A DNA stretch of 64,000 nt from Hymenobacter perfusus (lineage in GTDB: Bacteria; Bacteroidota; Bacteroidia; Cytophagales; Hymenobacteraceae), in contig NZ_RWIU01000001.1 of the NCBI RefSeq assembly GCF_003944765.1, forward strand, positions 620,001-684,000. Direction: 5' to 3'. A program made the position numbers and the translations under genes. Shown in pieces: positions 17,782 through 26,525 of the stretch (within the stretch, counting starts at the first letter, position 1; each line of letters opens with the position of its first letter). The notes below the pieces were generated by a model that was not told where the DNA came from, did no database searches, and was given only the letters and a program-made list of their open reading frames with translations.

Positions 17782-18451
17782 GGGAGCGGTGAGCGTCGAG
17801 ACGTTCGATTTTACTTTTCAAAATGGCCCGGGCGCGGGAGTACTGCGACTTGCTGGTGCCTTCGGAGATGCCCAGCATGTCGCCGATTTCTTTGTGGCCG
17901 TAGCCTTCAATGGCAAACAGGTTGAACACCATGCGGTAGCGCGGGGCCAGTTCCTGAATCAGGTTCAGCAGCTCCTCGAAGTTGTAGTTGGAGAGCGTAA
18001 ACTCTTCGCCCATCAGGTCCTCCGGGTATTCGCCTCCGTCGCTTACGGCTACCAGTGGGGCGTTGCGGCGGTGCTGGCGCAGGGCGGCATTCACCATGAT
18101 ACGGCGAATCCAGAATTCCAGCGGGCACTCCCGCCGGAAGCTGCTCAGGTTCTTGAATACCGTCAGAAACCCTTCCTGCAGCACATCCTCCGCCTCGAAA
18201 GTGGTTTGGGCGTAGCGCAGGCACACGGCCATCATGCGGCCGGCAAATCGTTCGTAGAGGTACTTCTGCATCAGGCGGCTACCAGCAAGGCAACCGTCAA
18301 TCAGCTCCAGGTCGGAAAGCTGGGAAGGCGGGGTGAGGGTGCGCACAGGAGCGGATAACGACGAGGATAAGGACTCCGGGCGCGCAGCCGCGCCGTTGGG
18401 CAGCAGGCTACGCAGCCCACCGCCACCCAACGTAGCCGAAAGGGCGCTCAT
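17762..18451 (-). CDS. ECF-type sigma-70 factor
   Basis: 229 residues. Region 2 covers about 45-110: LIDGCLAGSRLMQKYLYERFAGRMMAVCLRY, then AEDVLQEGFLTVFKNL, the usual 'D..Qe.f...' core. Region 4 is at about 160-215: NLIQELAPRYRMVFNLFAIEGYGHKEIGDMLGISEGTSKSQYSRAR, the typical helix-turn-helix that reads the -35 box. The 40 residues before region 2 are low complexity, so the real start may be further in. The next gene, overlapping by 20 bases, is its likely anti-sigma partner. The regulon is unknown, but such sigma factors often control their own operon. Confidence 0.92.
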   Translation of the reverse strand: MSALSATLGGGGLRSLLPNGAAARPESLSSSLSAPVRTLTPPSQLSDLELIDGCLAGSRLMQKYLYERFAGRMMAVCLRYAQTTFEAEDVLQEGFLTVFKNLSSFRRECPLEFWIRRIMVNAALRQHRRNAPLVAVSDGGEYPEDLMGEEFTLSNYNFEELLNLIQELAPRYRMVFNLFAIEGYGHKEIGDMLGISEGTSKSQYSRARAILKSKIERLDAHRSHGSFRS

Positions 18452-18786
18452 CGGGCATTCCGGCCCTGGCGGGGTCCGGCTGTAAGACGCTCACCAGCGG
18501 TTTCCTCTGGCAGGAGGAGGCTTCCGCGCAAGTAAGAATGCTGCATATGCTGCGAAGTCAATAACGGAGGTATGTGCGCCCCGGCAGGAATAAAGGAGGG
18601 CAACGCCGATAAGAGTGCCGCCGGGTTGCCGGAGGTTGCATAGGCCCGGGCGTTTTTCATGAGCAGCAAGATAATCCTTTCAGCAACAGTTTCTTCGGAA
18701 TATAACATTCCGACTTTCGCAACCCACACTACCTCCGGCATGTAGATACATGAGTCAACTATCTTCCTACCTAACCCCACATTCCG
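18452..18786. other. 335-base intergenic region between divergent sigma factor and wrbA genes
   Basis: Divergent control region for the sigma factor operon (left) and wrbA (right). I see no reading frame with coding character, no RNA gene and no clear hairpin. The sequence TATCTTCC near 18759 is a weak match to the Bacteroidetes -7 box TAnnTTTG, without a convincing -33 partner. Confidence 0.4.
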
Positions 18787-19398
18787 ATGAAAACTCTTGT
18801 GCTGTTTTACTCCACTTACGGCCATGCCTACAAGCTGGCGGAAGCCGTAGCCGAAGGTGCCCGCCAGGTAGCCGACAACGAAGTATTTGTGAAGCGTGTG
18901 CCCGAAACCCTGCCCAAAGAGTTGCTCGACCAGATAGGAGCCACGGAAGCGCAGAAGGCATTCGGCCACGTTCCGGTGGTAACGGTGGATGAACTGAAGG
19001 AATACGATGCCATTGTGGTAGGCGTGCCCACGCGCTACGGCAACATGTGCGGCCAGATGCAAGCTTTCTGGGACAGCACCGGTGGACTGTGGAGCCAGGG
19101 GGCGCTGGTAGGCAAAGTTGGCGGCGCTTTTGTCAGCACGGCCACGCAACATGGCGGTCAGGAAACCACCATCCGGGCGGTGCATACCATGCTGCTGCAC
19201 CACGGCTTTGTGCTAGTCGGTCTGCCCTACGCTTGGCAGGGTCAGATGGGCCACCATGAAGTGACGGGCGGCACCCCTTACGGTGCCAGCACCGTGGCCG
19301 GCGGCCAGGGAGAACGGCAGCCCAGCTCCAATGAGTTGGAGGGAGCCATATTCCAAGGACGCCACACAGCCGAAATTGCCAAGAAACTGGCAAAGTAA
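18787..19398 (+). CDS. wrbA: NAD(P)H:quinone oxidoreductase WrbA (type IV flavodoxin-like)
   Basis: 203 residues, the usual WrbA length. The FMN phosphate loop is [12 protein letters not shown] at residues 7-18. The second flavin loop is [19 protein letters not shown] (about 78-96), and [11 protein letters not shown] (about 119-129) followed by GMPYAWQG-like GLPYAWQG forms the third. The enzyme reduces quinones by two electrons and limits oxidative damage in the cytosol. It ends 12 bases before a long inverted repeat that also serves the convergent LytTR gene. No neighbour is functionally related. Confidence 0.95.
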   Translation: MKTLVLFYSTYGHAYKLAEAVAEGARQVADNEVFVKRVPETLPKELLDQIGATEAQKAFGHVPVVTVDELKEYDAIVVGVPTRYGNMCGQMQAFWDSTGGLWSQGALVGKVGGAFVSTATQHGGQETTIRAVHTMLLHHGFVLVGLPYAWQGQMGHHEVTGGTPYGASTVAGGQGERQPSSNELEGAIFQGRHTAEIAKKLAK

Positions 19399-19410
19399 GC
19401 GGCAGGTCAA

Positions 19411-19490
19411 AGAGAATAAGGGTAAAAAGAGCAAAGCACAGACAAATCCATAGCGGGTTTATCTGTGCTTTGCCTTTTTACCCTTACTCT
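19411..19490. terminator. long-arm inverted repeat, bidirectional terminator
   Basis: The arms at 19411-19443 and 19458-19490 are inverted copies of about 33 bases (AGAGTAAGGGTAAAAAG..., then GCAAAGCACAGA) with only a few mismatches. They sit exactly between the convergent wrbA and LytTR genes. The stem is two to three times longer than an ordinary terminator stem. Confidence 0.8.
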
Positions 19491-19502
19491 CCTTGACTTA
19501 TC

Positions 19503-20237
19503 TCAGAGCAGGTTATATGCTTTGATGAGGGAGTTGAATGAGTCGCGGTAAGTGTCACCGATGGGCAGGAGACGGCCGGCGACCTGCACTTTGCCGCGCT
19601 CTACATGCTCAATGCGGCTCAGGGCTACCAGAAAGGACTTATGAATGCGGGCAAACCGATCCGGCGGCAGCACTTCCTCCACCCGCCGGAACGACTGTAG
19701 CGTGAGCACCTTGCCAGTAGCGGTATAAATCATCAGATATTCCTTCATCCCCTCGATGTACAGGATATCGTCGAAAGCCACGCGCTGGAGGCGGTGGTCG
19801 TTTTTCACGAACATGGCATCCGGAGCCGTGGGCGTGACATCTGCGGGGGCAACAGAAACCGGAGCCGCCGTTGTGGAAGCAGGCTGGAGCTGCTGGCGCA
19901 CCTTCTGCACAGCCTGCACGAACCGCTCAAAAGCAATGGGCTTGAGCAGATAATCGGAGGCGTTGAGCTCGTAGCTGCGTACGGCGTACTGGTCGTAGGC
20001 GGTAGTGAAGATGATGCGCGGGCCGGGCTGCGGCAGCAATTGGGCCAACTGGAGGCCAGTGAGCCGGGGCATATGGATGTCCAGAAATACCACGTCAACG
20101 GGGTTATCCTGCAGGAACGCCAGCCCCACCAGCGCGTCATCAAACTGCCCTTTCAACTCCAGCCCCGGCACCTGGGCACAATAGTCAGCCAACAGGTCGA
20201 GAGCCAGGGGTTCATCATCGAGGATAGCACAGGTCAT
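19503..20237 (-). CDS. LytTR-type response regulator (first copy)
   Basis: 244 residues from the ATG at 20237 (MTCAILDDEPLAL). The receiver domain is at 1-120, with acidic pocket Asp7/Asp8, phospho-acceptor Asp53 (VVFLDIHMPRLTG), the Thr in IIFTTAYDQYA and the Lys in YLLKPIAF. A Pro/Ala linker leads to a LytTR DNA-binding domain (about 140-244: DDILYIEGMKEYLMIYTATGK, then LPPDRFARIHKSFLVAL and GDTYRDSF). LytTR proteins bind direct repeats about two helical turns apart. The kinase gene is 79 bases upstream on the same strand. The sequence closely resembles the second copy at 26526-27281, so the two arose by duplication. Confidence 0.95.
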   Translation of the reverse strand: MTCAILDDEPLALDLLADYCAQVPGLELKGQFDDALVGLAFLQDNPVDVVFLDIHMPRLTGLQLAQLLPQPGPRIIFTTAYDQYAVRSYELNASDYLLKPIAFERFVQAVQKVRQQLQPASTTAAPVSVAPADVTPTAPDAMFVKNDHRLQRVAFDDILYIEGMKEYLMIYTATGKVLTLQSFRRVEEVLPPDRFARIHKSFLVALSRIEHVERGKVQVAGRLLPIGDTYRDSFNSLIKAYNLL

Positions 20238-20316
20238 CAGTGAAATAGTGAGGTAGTGAAATAGTGAGTTGACGAGGCAGGGTTGCGAGAAGCAAGTTAA
20301 CTTATAGACTCTTGCG

Positions 20317-21588
20317 CTACTGCAGCAGGACCAGCGTGACCAGGTGCTGGCCGGGCGGCGTTTGCACATCGAGGGCATACCGACCGGGATACAGCAACTC
20401 CAGACGGCGGTGCAGATTGACTAGGCCCACGCCGCCGGGCTGTTTAGGCAGCTCCCGCTCGGCATCGGCAGGAGCCACATGATTGAGCACTGAGAAGCGC
20501 AGCAGGCCATCGGAAGCCAGCAGCAGGGAAATATGCACGGCTACCGGCCGGGCCGTGAGGTCGCCGTGCTTGAAGGCGTTTTCTACCAGCGGCAGCAGCA
20601 GCAGCGGGGCTATAGGGTGGGCGCAATCGGGTGAGGTACCTTCTACCTCAAACCGGATAGCCTCCTGCGCAGAAGCCGACAGCCGCAGCCGCTGCAAATC
20701 CAGAAAGCTGCTCAAATGGGCTACTTCCCGGCTCAGCGGCACGGTGTCGGTGCTGCTTTCGTAGAGCAGGTAGCGCATGATTTCCGCCAGCCGCAGCACT
20801 GCTTCCGGGGCTTTATCGGACTTTCGGCTGGTAAGCGAGTAGATGTTATTGAGCGTATTAAACAGGAAGTGCGGGTTGATCTGGGTTTTGAGCATGGCCA
20901 GCTCCGTGAGCAATTGCTGCCGCTCCATCTCACGGCGTTTGCGTTGGCCCCGAACATAGTCGCCGGTAACGCGCAGGGCCGAGCTGCTGCCGATGATGAA
21001 CACGCCCACAATACCCGAGCTAAGGATGCGCATCCACAGTTCCGGCGCGTCGGGTCCGGTTTTTCTGCCGCTCACCACCGTGGTAACCGACTTCTGGCCC
21101 GGTCGGGGGGTGGTGACGCGGTAGGCCGAAATCTGCACGCCCTTGCGGGAGGTTTGGGTGGTTACCCAGCCGATGAGCATAGCATAGGGCAGCACCAGCA
21201 CCGCTGCCAGCAGTACGTATTGCATCACCCGCGCCCGGCCCAGGGTGCGCGGAATCAGCCAGCCCCAAGTGAGGTAAAACAACGCGGCAGCGCAGGCATC
21301 TTCCAGCAGCAACCGGCCCAGCAGCGGTAGCAACGGCTGCCACTCGGACAGGGTGGCGGGAAAGCGGGGCAGCAGGGAAATGACGTTGCCCACCTTCAGC
21401 GCGTCCAGCCCCAGCAGCCACAGCCCCAGCAGCACATGCACCCAGCGTGGCACCGGCGTCACCTCGGCCGCCGCCGACCACGTGGTGGGCCGCAGCAGCG
21501 GCCGCAGGCGAGCCCGCCAGCCACGCCGGGAGGTAACGGCAGACTCTTGCACGACGGGCGCAACCAAGGGCTCGGACAAAACTTCCAT
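20317..21588 (-). CDS. LytS-type sensor histidine kinase (first copy)
   Basis: 423 residues from the ATG at 21588 (an upstream TTG at 21633 is less likely). Four membrane helices are visible in the first 190 residues (VHVLLGLWLLGLDAL, LFYLTWGWLIP, YVLLAAVLVLPYAMLI, GIVGVFIIGSSSAL), with a short outside loop rather than a large sensor domain. A cytosolic helix precedes the His_kinase domain with the phospho-acceptor in INPHFLFNTLNNIYSL. A compact ATPase domain has the N box LVENAFKHG and the G box GVGLVNLHRRL. It passes phosphate to the LytTR regulator encoded just downstream. Divergent to it, 240 bases away, is an ABC exporter operon, a likely target. The signal is unknown. Confidence 0.92.
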   Translation of the reverse strand: MEVLSEPLVAPVVQESAVTSRRGWRARLRPLLRPTTWSAAAEVTPVPRWVHVLLGLWLLGLDALKVGNVISLLPRFPATLSEWQPLLPLLGRLLLEDACAAALFYLTWGWLIPRTLGRARVMQYVLLAAVLVLPYAMLIGWVTTQTSRKGVQISAYRVTTPRPGQKSVTTVVSGRKTGPDAPELWMRILSSGIVGVFIIGSSSALRVTGDYVRGQRKRREMERQQLLTELAMLKTQINPHFLFNTLNNIYSLTSRKSDKAPEAVLRLAEIMRYLLYESSTDTVPLSREVAHLSSFLDLQRLRLSASAQEAIRFEVEGTSPDCAHPIAPLLLLPLVENAFKHGDLTARPVAVHISLLLASDGLLRFSVLNHVAPADAERELPKQPGGVGLVNLHRRLELLYPGRYALDVQTPPGQHLVTLVLLQ

Positions 21589-21766
21589 CCTCGAAAATAG
21601 TACGCCGCCGGCCCAAAACCGGACTTTTTTCAATGAACACCGATGCGGGCACCGCCAACGCCCCGACCGGCCGGGTTAACGCGCAGAACGCGAATACAGT
21701 GTCCGAAAAACGGGTTTGCGCGGAGAAAACCGTCGTTTCGGGGTGGGGCATACGGGTTGGTTGAAT

Positions 21767-21801
21767 TGGGCTGGCTGCCGGAAAGTGGGTTGCTACGTTT
21801 G
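21767..21801 (+). promoter_or_regulatory. promoter of the ABC transporter operon with a TTGGTTGA box
   Basis: The -7 box TACGTTTG (21794-21801) matches the Bacteroidetes consensus TAnnTTTG, with TTG at 21771-21773 about 20 bases upstream in the -33 position. The -33 lies inside TTGGTTGAATT, the same word that occurs in the promoter region of the second outer-membrane gene (28773-28783), so it may also bind the LytTR regulator. Confidence 0.5.
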
Positions 21802-21828
21802 CTGCCGTCCTCACTGTCTTTCTGCGCT

Positions 21829-22761
21829 ATGAACTCAGCATCCCTCCCCCTCCTGGAAACCCGGGGCCTCGATTTCCGCTTCGGCTCCCGCCCCATTCTG
21901 CACGAAGTAAACCTGCGGGTGGAGCCGGGCAGTATTTACGGCTTTCTGGGACCGAACGGGGCCGGCAAAAGCACCACCATGCGGCTGCTGCTGGGCCTGC
22001 TCCGGCCGGCGGCCGGCTCCATCCACCTGTTCGGGCACGATATGGCCCGGCACCGGGTAGCGTTGCTGAACCGGGTGGGCGCGCTCATCGAGAATCCGTC
22101 GCTCTATGACCATCTCAGCGGCCGGGAAAACGTGGAAGCCACCCGCCGCCTGTGGGGCGTACCAGCCCACCGTACCGCCGAGGTACTGGCACTGGTCGGC
22201 CTGACCGATAATGCCCACCGCGCGGCCCGCGAGTATTCTCTGGGCATGCGGCAGCGGCTGGGGCTGGCCATTGCCCTCCTCTCCGACCCCGACCTGCTGC
22301 TGCTGGATGAGCCCACTAACGGCCTCGACCCGAGCGGCATCATTGAGATGCGCGAGCTACTGACGCGCCTGCGCCAAGAGCACGGTAAAACCATCGTGGT
22401 CAGCAGTCATCTCATCAATGAAATCGAGAAAGTAGCTACCCACGTCGGCGTGATTCAGCAGGGGCGACTGGTGTTTCAGGGCAGCCTGCCCGATTTGCAG
22501 CGGCTGCAAACCGGCCGCGCCCGGCTGGTGCTGGAAACCGAAGATGCCGACCGGTGCCGCAACCTGCTGCCGCGCCTGCTGGCAGGGGCAACCGTACCTG
22601 CGGCCGGTACGCTCTGGCTGCCCTGGCTGAACAAAGAGCATTCGGCTGAAGTTGCGGCAGCCCTGATAGCGGCCGGACAGCCACTTTACGGCCTGCGGCT
22701 GGAGCAGCCCAGTCTGGAAGACACCTTCCTCCATCTCACCGAAGTGAAAGAGCTGGTGTAA
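21829..22761 (+). CDS. ABC transporter ATP-binding protein
   Basis: 310 residues from the ATG at 21829. Walker A is GPNGAGKST (about 45-53), the Q-loop region is GALIENPSLYDHLSGRENV, the signature motif is YSLGMRQRLGLA, Walker B is LLLLDEPTNGLD and the H-loop is VVSSHLI. The long C-terminal part after residue 225 is typical of BcrA/NatA-type exporters that work with an ABC-2 permease. The permease gene follows 51 bases later. Exporters of this type next to LytS/LytTR or similar systems often handle peptide antibiotics; that is inference here. Confidence 0.95.
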   Translation: MNSASLPLLETRGLDFRFGSRPILHEVNLRVEPGSIYGFLGPNGAGKSTTMRLLLGLLRPAAGSIHLFGHDMARHRVALLNRVGALIENPSLYDHLSGRENVEATRRLWGVPAHRTAEVLALVGLTDNAHRAAREYSLGMRQRLGLAIALLSDPDLLLLDEPTNGLDPSGIIEMRELLTRLRQEHGKTIVVSSHLINEIEKVATHVGVIQQGRLVFQGSLPDLQRLQTGRARLVLETEDADRCRNLLPRLLAGATVPAAGTLWLPWLNKEHSAEVAAALIAAGQPLYGLRLEQPSLEDTFLHLTEVKELV

Positions 22762-22812
22762 TCATCCCTGCTGCCTCCTTTTCTATCGTCCATTCTCCTT
22801 TTATTCTGTGCT

Positions 22813-23655
22813 ATGGAAGCTGCCCTTACGCCCGATTTCCTGACGCTGCCCGCCGCGCCCGCGCCACTCACCCAACTGCGCCGCACCCTTTCGGCCGATG
22901 CGCTGAAGCTGCGCCGCACCGCCGCCCTGCGCCTGACGCTGCTCAGCGGCCTGTTCCCCGTACTCATTGCCTTCCTGATCTTCTTTTTCAAGGGCGACAT
23001 TATCATGAAGGCCGGCGGCAGCCCGTGGCCCCGCTTCATTATGGCAGCCTGGCAAACGGCTGGTACGCTGCTGCTGCCGCTGTTTGTGGTGCTGCTCACG
23101 AGCCTGGTGGTGAACGTGGAAACCAAGGCCACCGCCTGGAAGCACCTGTATGCGCAGCCGGTAGGCCGGGGCGCGGTATTTGGCTCCAAGCTGCTGCTGA
23201 TTCTGGCCCTGAACGCCGTGGCCCTGCTACTGTTCGTGGCCCTGCTGCTGGGCGCCGGATTCCTGCTGGCCGCAGTGCGGCCGAAGCTGGGTTTTCAGCT
23301 GCACGCGGTGCCGCTTACCCCGGTGCTCTGGATGCTGGGCCGCACCTACGTGGCCACTTTGGGACTGTTGGCGGTGCAGTACATTGTAAGTTTGCTGTGG
23401 CGCTCCTTCGTGGTGCCGGTGGGCGTGGGCATGGGCGCGGTGGTGGCCACTATTGCGCTGCTGAGCTGGGAGCATATAGACAAGATTCCGTACGCCGCGC
23501 CGCTGGGCACGTCGGCTTCGCTGAAAATGACTAAGGCCGGCGTGCTGGAAACCGCGCATGAGCTGGCAAAGCACGAATGGTATTCGCTGGGCTGGTTTGC
23601 CGGCGCGCTGCTGCTGGGCTACCTGGTGCTGTACCGCCGCAACGTCACCAACTAA
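22813..23655 (+). CDS. ABC-2 type permease
   Basis: 280 residues with six likely membrane helices: LTLLSGLFPVLIAFLIFFF, then LLLPLFVVLLTSLVV, LLLILALNAVALLLFVALL, VATLGLLAVQYIVSLLW, VGVGMGAVVATIALLSW and GWFAGALLLGYLVLY. The loop VNVETKATAWKHLYAQPVGR between helices two and three is the usual cytosolic coupling segment of ABC-2 permeases of the BcrB/EcsB kind. It pairs with the ATPase encoded 51 bases upstream, and both would form a homodimer-like exporter. The outer-membrane protein gene begins 119 bases downstream and may be part of the same transcript. Confidence 0.88.
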   Translation: MEAALTPDFLTLPAAPAPLTQLRRTLSADALKLRRTAALRLTLLSGLFPVLIAFLIFFFKGDIIMKAGGSPWPRFIMAAWQTAGTLLLPLFVVLLTSLVVNVETKATAWKHLYAQPVGRGAVFGSKLLLILALNAVALLLFVALLLGAGFLLAAVRPKLGFQLHAVPLTPVLWMLGRTYVATLGLLAVQYIVSLLWRSFVVPVGVGMGAVVATIALLSWEHIDKIPYAAPLGTSASLKMTKAGVLETAHELAKHEWYSLGWFAGALLLGYLVLYRRNVTN

Positions 23656-23774
23656 AGTATCGGCTCACCGGCCTTCTGCAACGGTTCAGGCATCCTTTTC
23701 AGCCTTTCGGCAACCTTCGCTTTTCGCTCCGCTCCCCTTTTCCTCTCTTTGCAACTCCTCTCCTGTTATATCTG

Positions 23775-26369
23775 ATGAAACACGCTACCCTCCCTTTGCT
23801 GCTAACTGGCTTGCTGACAGCTCCGGTTCTGGCTCAAACCACACCGCCTGCCGGAGCTCCGGCAGCAGGGCAGCGGCCGGCTGGCATGCCGGCCCAGCCC
23901 GCCGCAACGGCCAAACCAATTCTGTCGAATACTGCCAAAGGCTCCGGCCGCCTCGAAGGCACCGTGCTCGACGCGGCTACCAAGAAGCCCGTGGAGTTTG
24001 CTACTATCACGCTGCTGCCTCTGAGCGGCAACACCCCGCTGGATGGCGGCGTGTGCGATGAGCGGGGCCGCTTTAAGCTACAGGGGCTGGCCGCCGGCGA
24101 GTTTCGGCTACAAATCAGCTTTATCGGGTACGCCACCCAGACGCGCAACGTGACCATTGGCGCGGGCCTGACCACCGTGCCCGCCGTGAGCCTGGAATCA
24201 TCGGCCCAGAAACTGGGGGAAGTGACGGTAACCGGCGAGCGGGACGTGATTGAGACCAAGCCGGACCGCATTGTGTACAATGCCGAGAAGGACATCACCA
24301 ACAGCGGCGGCACGGCGGCCGATGTGCTGCGCAAAGTGCCCCTGGTGAACGTGGACCCCGAAGGCAACGTGGAATTGCGCGGCACCAGCAACGTGCGGGT
24401 ACTCATCAACAACAAGCCCTCGGGCGTGGTGGCCTCCTCGGTGGCCGATGCCATGAAGCAGATTCCCGCCGACCAGATCAAGAGCGTGGAGGTGATTACC
24501 ACGCCCTCGGCCAAGTACGACGGCGAGGGCACGGGCGGTATCATCAACATCATTCTCAAGAAGAATAACCTGGAGGGCATAAATGGCTCGGTGGGGCTGG
24601 CAGCTGGTACGCGTAGCTCCAACGGCAACGCTTCCCTGAATTACCGCAAAGGTAAAGTGGGCCTGAGCAGCTCCCTGAGCGGATTTGGCTTCTACAGCCC
24701 CAACCGCAACGACCTCACGCGCTACCTCAAAGACGGCAGCGGCAACGAGCGGCTGGCCCTGGAGCAGCAGGGCGACGGTAACACGCTGGGCGGCGGCGGC
24801 TTCGGGCGGCTGGGGCTGGACTACGACCCGGCCCAGTACCACAACCTCACGCTTAACGTGCAGGGCAACCTGTTCCGCAACAGCGGCAACTACGGGCAGT
24901 TTAACAACCTGCTGCTGCCCGTGGCCGATGAGTTTACCCGTGACACGGACCGGCGCTTCCGCACCCAGAGCTACGACGTGAACGGCTCCTACACCCGCAC
25001 CTTTGAGCAGAAGCGCCGCGAGTGGAGCGTGCTGGCCCAGCACACCCGCAACCGCAACGTGCAGGCCTATTACCTCGACCAGTTTGCGGGCCGCACCACC
25101 GAAAATGCCGCCAAGGACTACCGGGAAGAATCTGACAACCTCTCGCGCAACCTCGAAACCACGCTCCAGACCGATTATGCCCATCCGTTCTCGGAAACCG
25201 CGTTGCTCGAAACCGGCGCCAAGGCCATTCTGCGCCGCGTGAGCAGCGACTACGATGTATTCACGAGCCCCCTCACCGGCAGTAACATCGACCCGGTGTT
25301 CAACGCCAACCGCTCCAACCTCTTCGACTACAACCAGGATGTACTGGCGGCCTACGGCACCTACGGCTTCTCGGCCTCGAAAAAAGTAAGTTTCAAGCTG
25401 GGGGCCCGAGCGGAAAATACGCGCATCACCGGCAGCTTCCAGCAGCAGCAGAGCGACAACTCCAGCGTGAAGCAGAACTACCTGAGCGTACTGCCGAACC
25501 TGAGTCTGAGCTACCAGCCTCAGAACCCCAAGAAACCTGGCCAGACACTACGCATAGCCTATTCAAAGCGCATTCAACGGCCCCAGATTTTTTACCTGAA
25601 CCCCTTCCGGAACTCCTCCGACTCGCTGAACGTGAGCTTTGGTAATCCGGAACTGGAGCCCGAGCTGACCAACAGCTACGAAATCAACTACACCACCTTT
25701 ATCAAAGGCTCAGTGCTGAACCTGAGTGCCTACGCCCGCCGCACCGGCAATGCCATTGAGGCCGTGCGCTACATTGACCGCAACGGCGTAAACGTGCAGA
25801 CATTCAGCAACATCGGCCGCAATGCCACGTTTGGCACGAGCCTGTTTACCTCGGTAAAACCCATGCCGAAGTGGGACGTGAGCGGCAACCTGAACGTGTA
25901 CTACGTGTCGCTGAAAAGCCCGGCCCTGAGCTTCGAGGACGGAGCCATCAACACGGCCGCGTATTCCAACAGCGGGGTGATGTACAATCTGAACCTGAAC
26001 TCCAGCTACAAATTTGAGAAGGGCCTGAGCCTGCAGTTTTTCGGGGGGTTGAACTCGCCGCGCGTGCAGCTGCAGGGCAAGCAGGCGGCCTGGACGTTCT
26101 ACTCGCTGGGTCTGCGCAAAAACCTGCTCAAGGACAAAGCCGACCTGACCCTGAACGCCGATAACTTCCTCTCGGCCACCCGTAACCTACGCTCCACCCT
26201 CGATACCGACCAGTTCCGGCAGGAAAGCAACAACTACATCTACCTGCGCGGGGTGCGCCTGGCCTTCAACTACCGCTTCGGGAAAGTAACCCAGCAGGCC
26301 CCCAAACGCCGCCGCAGCATCCAGAACGACGACGTGAAGCAAGGCAGCGACGGACAGAGCCAGCAGTAA
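23775..26369 (+). CDS. outer-membrane beta-barrel receptor, OMP_b-brl_3 type (first copy)
   Basis: 864 residues from the ATG at 23775. Signal peptide MKHATLPLLLLTGLLTAPVLAQ. A carboxypeptidase-regulatory-like domain is at about 55-145 (LEGTVLDAATKKPVEFATITLLP). A plug-like domain follows (VTVTGERDVIETKPDRIVYN, then DVLRKVPLVNVDPEGNVELRG and IIINIILK-like IINIILKKN). The rest is a 22-strand-type barrel (SGFGFYSPNRND, YSKRIQRPQIFYLNPF, FGNPELEPELTNSYEINY). After the last strand it has a hydrophilic basic tail (KRRRSIQNDD). No TonB box is obvious. It shares its whole layout and many segments with the copy at 28888-31374. The role is probably uptake or export of an organic ligand across the outer membrane. 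Confidence 0.92.
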   Translation: MKHATLPLLLTGLLTAPVLAQTTPPAGAPAAGQRPAGMPAQPAATAKPILSNTAKGSGRLEGTVLDAATKKPVEFATITLLPLSGNTPLDGGVCDERGRFKLQGLAAGEFRLQISFIGYATQTRNVTIGAGLTTVPAVSLESSAQKLGEVTVTGERDVIETKPDRIVYNAEKDITNSGGTAADVLRKVPLVNVDPEGNVELRGTSNVRVLINNKPSGVVASSVADAMKQIPADQIKSVEVITTPSAKYDGEGTGGIINIILKKNNLEGINGSVGLAAGTRSSNGNASLNYRKGKVGLSSSLSGFGFYSPNRNDLTRYLKDGSGNERLALEQQGDGNTLGGGGFGRLGLDYDPAQYHNLTLNVQGNLFRNSGNYGQFNNLLLPVADEFTRDTDRRFRTQSYDVNGSYTRTFEQKRREWSVLAQHTRNRNVQAYYLDQFAGRTTENAAKDYREESDNLSRNLETTLQTDYAHPFSETALLETGAKAILRRVSSDYDVFTSPLTGSNIDPVFNANRSNLFDYNQDVLAAYGTYGFSASKKVSFKLGARAENTRITGSFQQQQSDNSSVKQNYLSVLPNLSLSYQPQNPKKPGQTLRIAYSKRIQRPQIFYLNPFRNSSDSLNVSFGNPELEPELTNSYEINYTTFIKGSVLNLSAYARRTGNAIEAVRYIDRNGVNVQTFSNIGRNATFGTSLFTSVKPMPKWDVSGNLNVYYVSLKSPALSFEDGAINTAAYSNSGVMYNLNLNSSYKFEKGLSLQFFGGLNSPRVQLQGKQAAWTFYSLGLRKNLLKDKADLTLNADNFLSATRNLRSTLDTDQFRQESNNYIYLRGVRLAFNYRFGKVTQQAPKRRRSIQNDDVKQGSDGQSQQ

Positions 26370-26432
26370 CTGTCATTGCAAGCAGCGAGCAGTAATACGT
26401 CGTTTTTCCTGCTCCCGACTTCGTACTCAGTT

Positions 26433-26468
26433 AAAAGCCCCTGACGTTGATAACGTCAGGGGCTTTCT
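26433..26468. terminator. bidirectional terminator between convergent genes
   Basis: AAAAGCCCCTGACGTT (26433-26448) and AACGTCAGGGGCTTT (26452-26466) pair over 15 bases, flanked by A's on the left and T's on the right. They separate the receptor gene (+) from the second LytTR gene (-). Confidence 0.9.
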
Positions 26469-26525
26469 GCTTATCAGTGCTTAGCAAAGGACGGATTGCT
26501 TCGTCCTTCGTCTTCGCAATAACAG

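Noticed and set aside
18448..19203. 251-codon open frame on the minus strand before the sigma factor
   Set aside because: It overlaps wrbA in antisense and covers the divergent control region; wrbA is certain.
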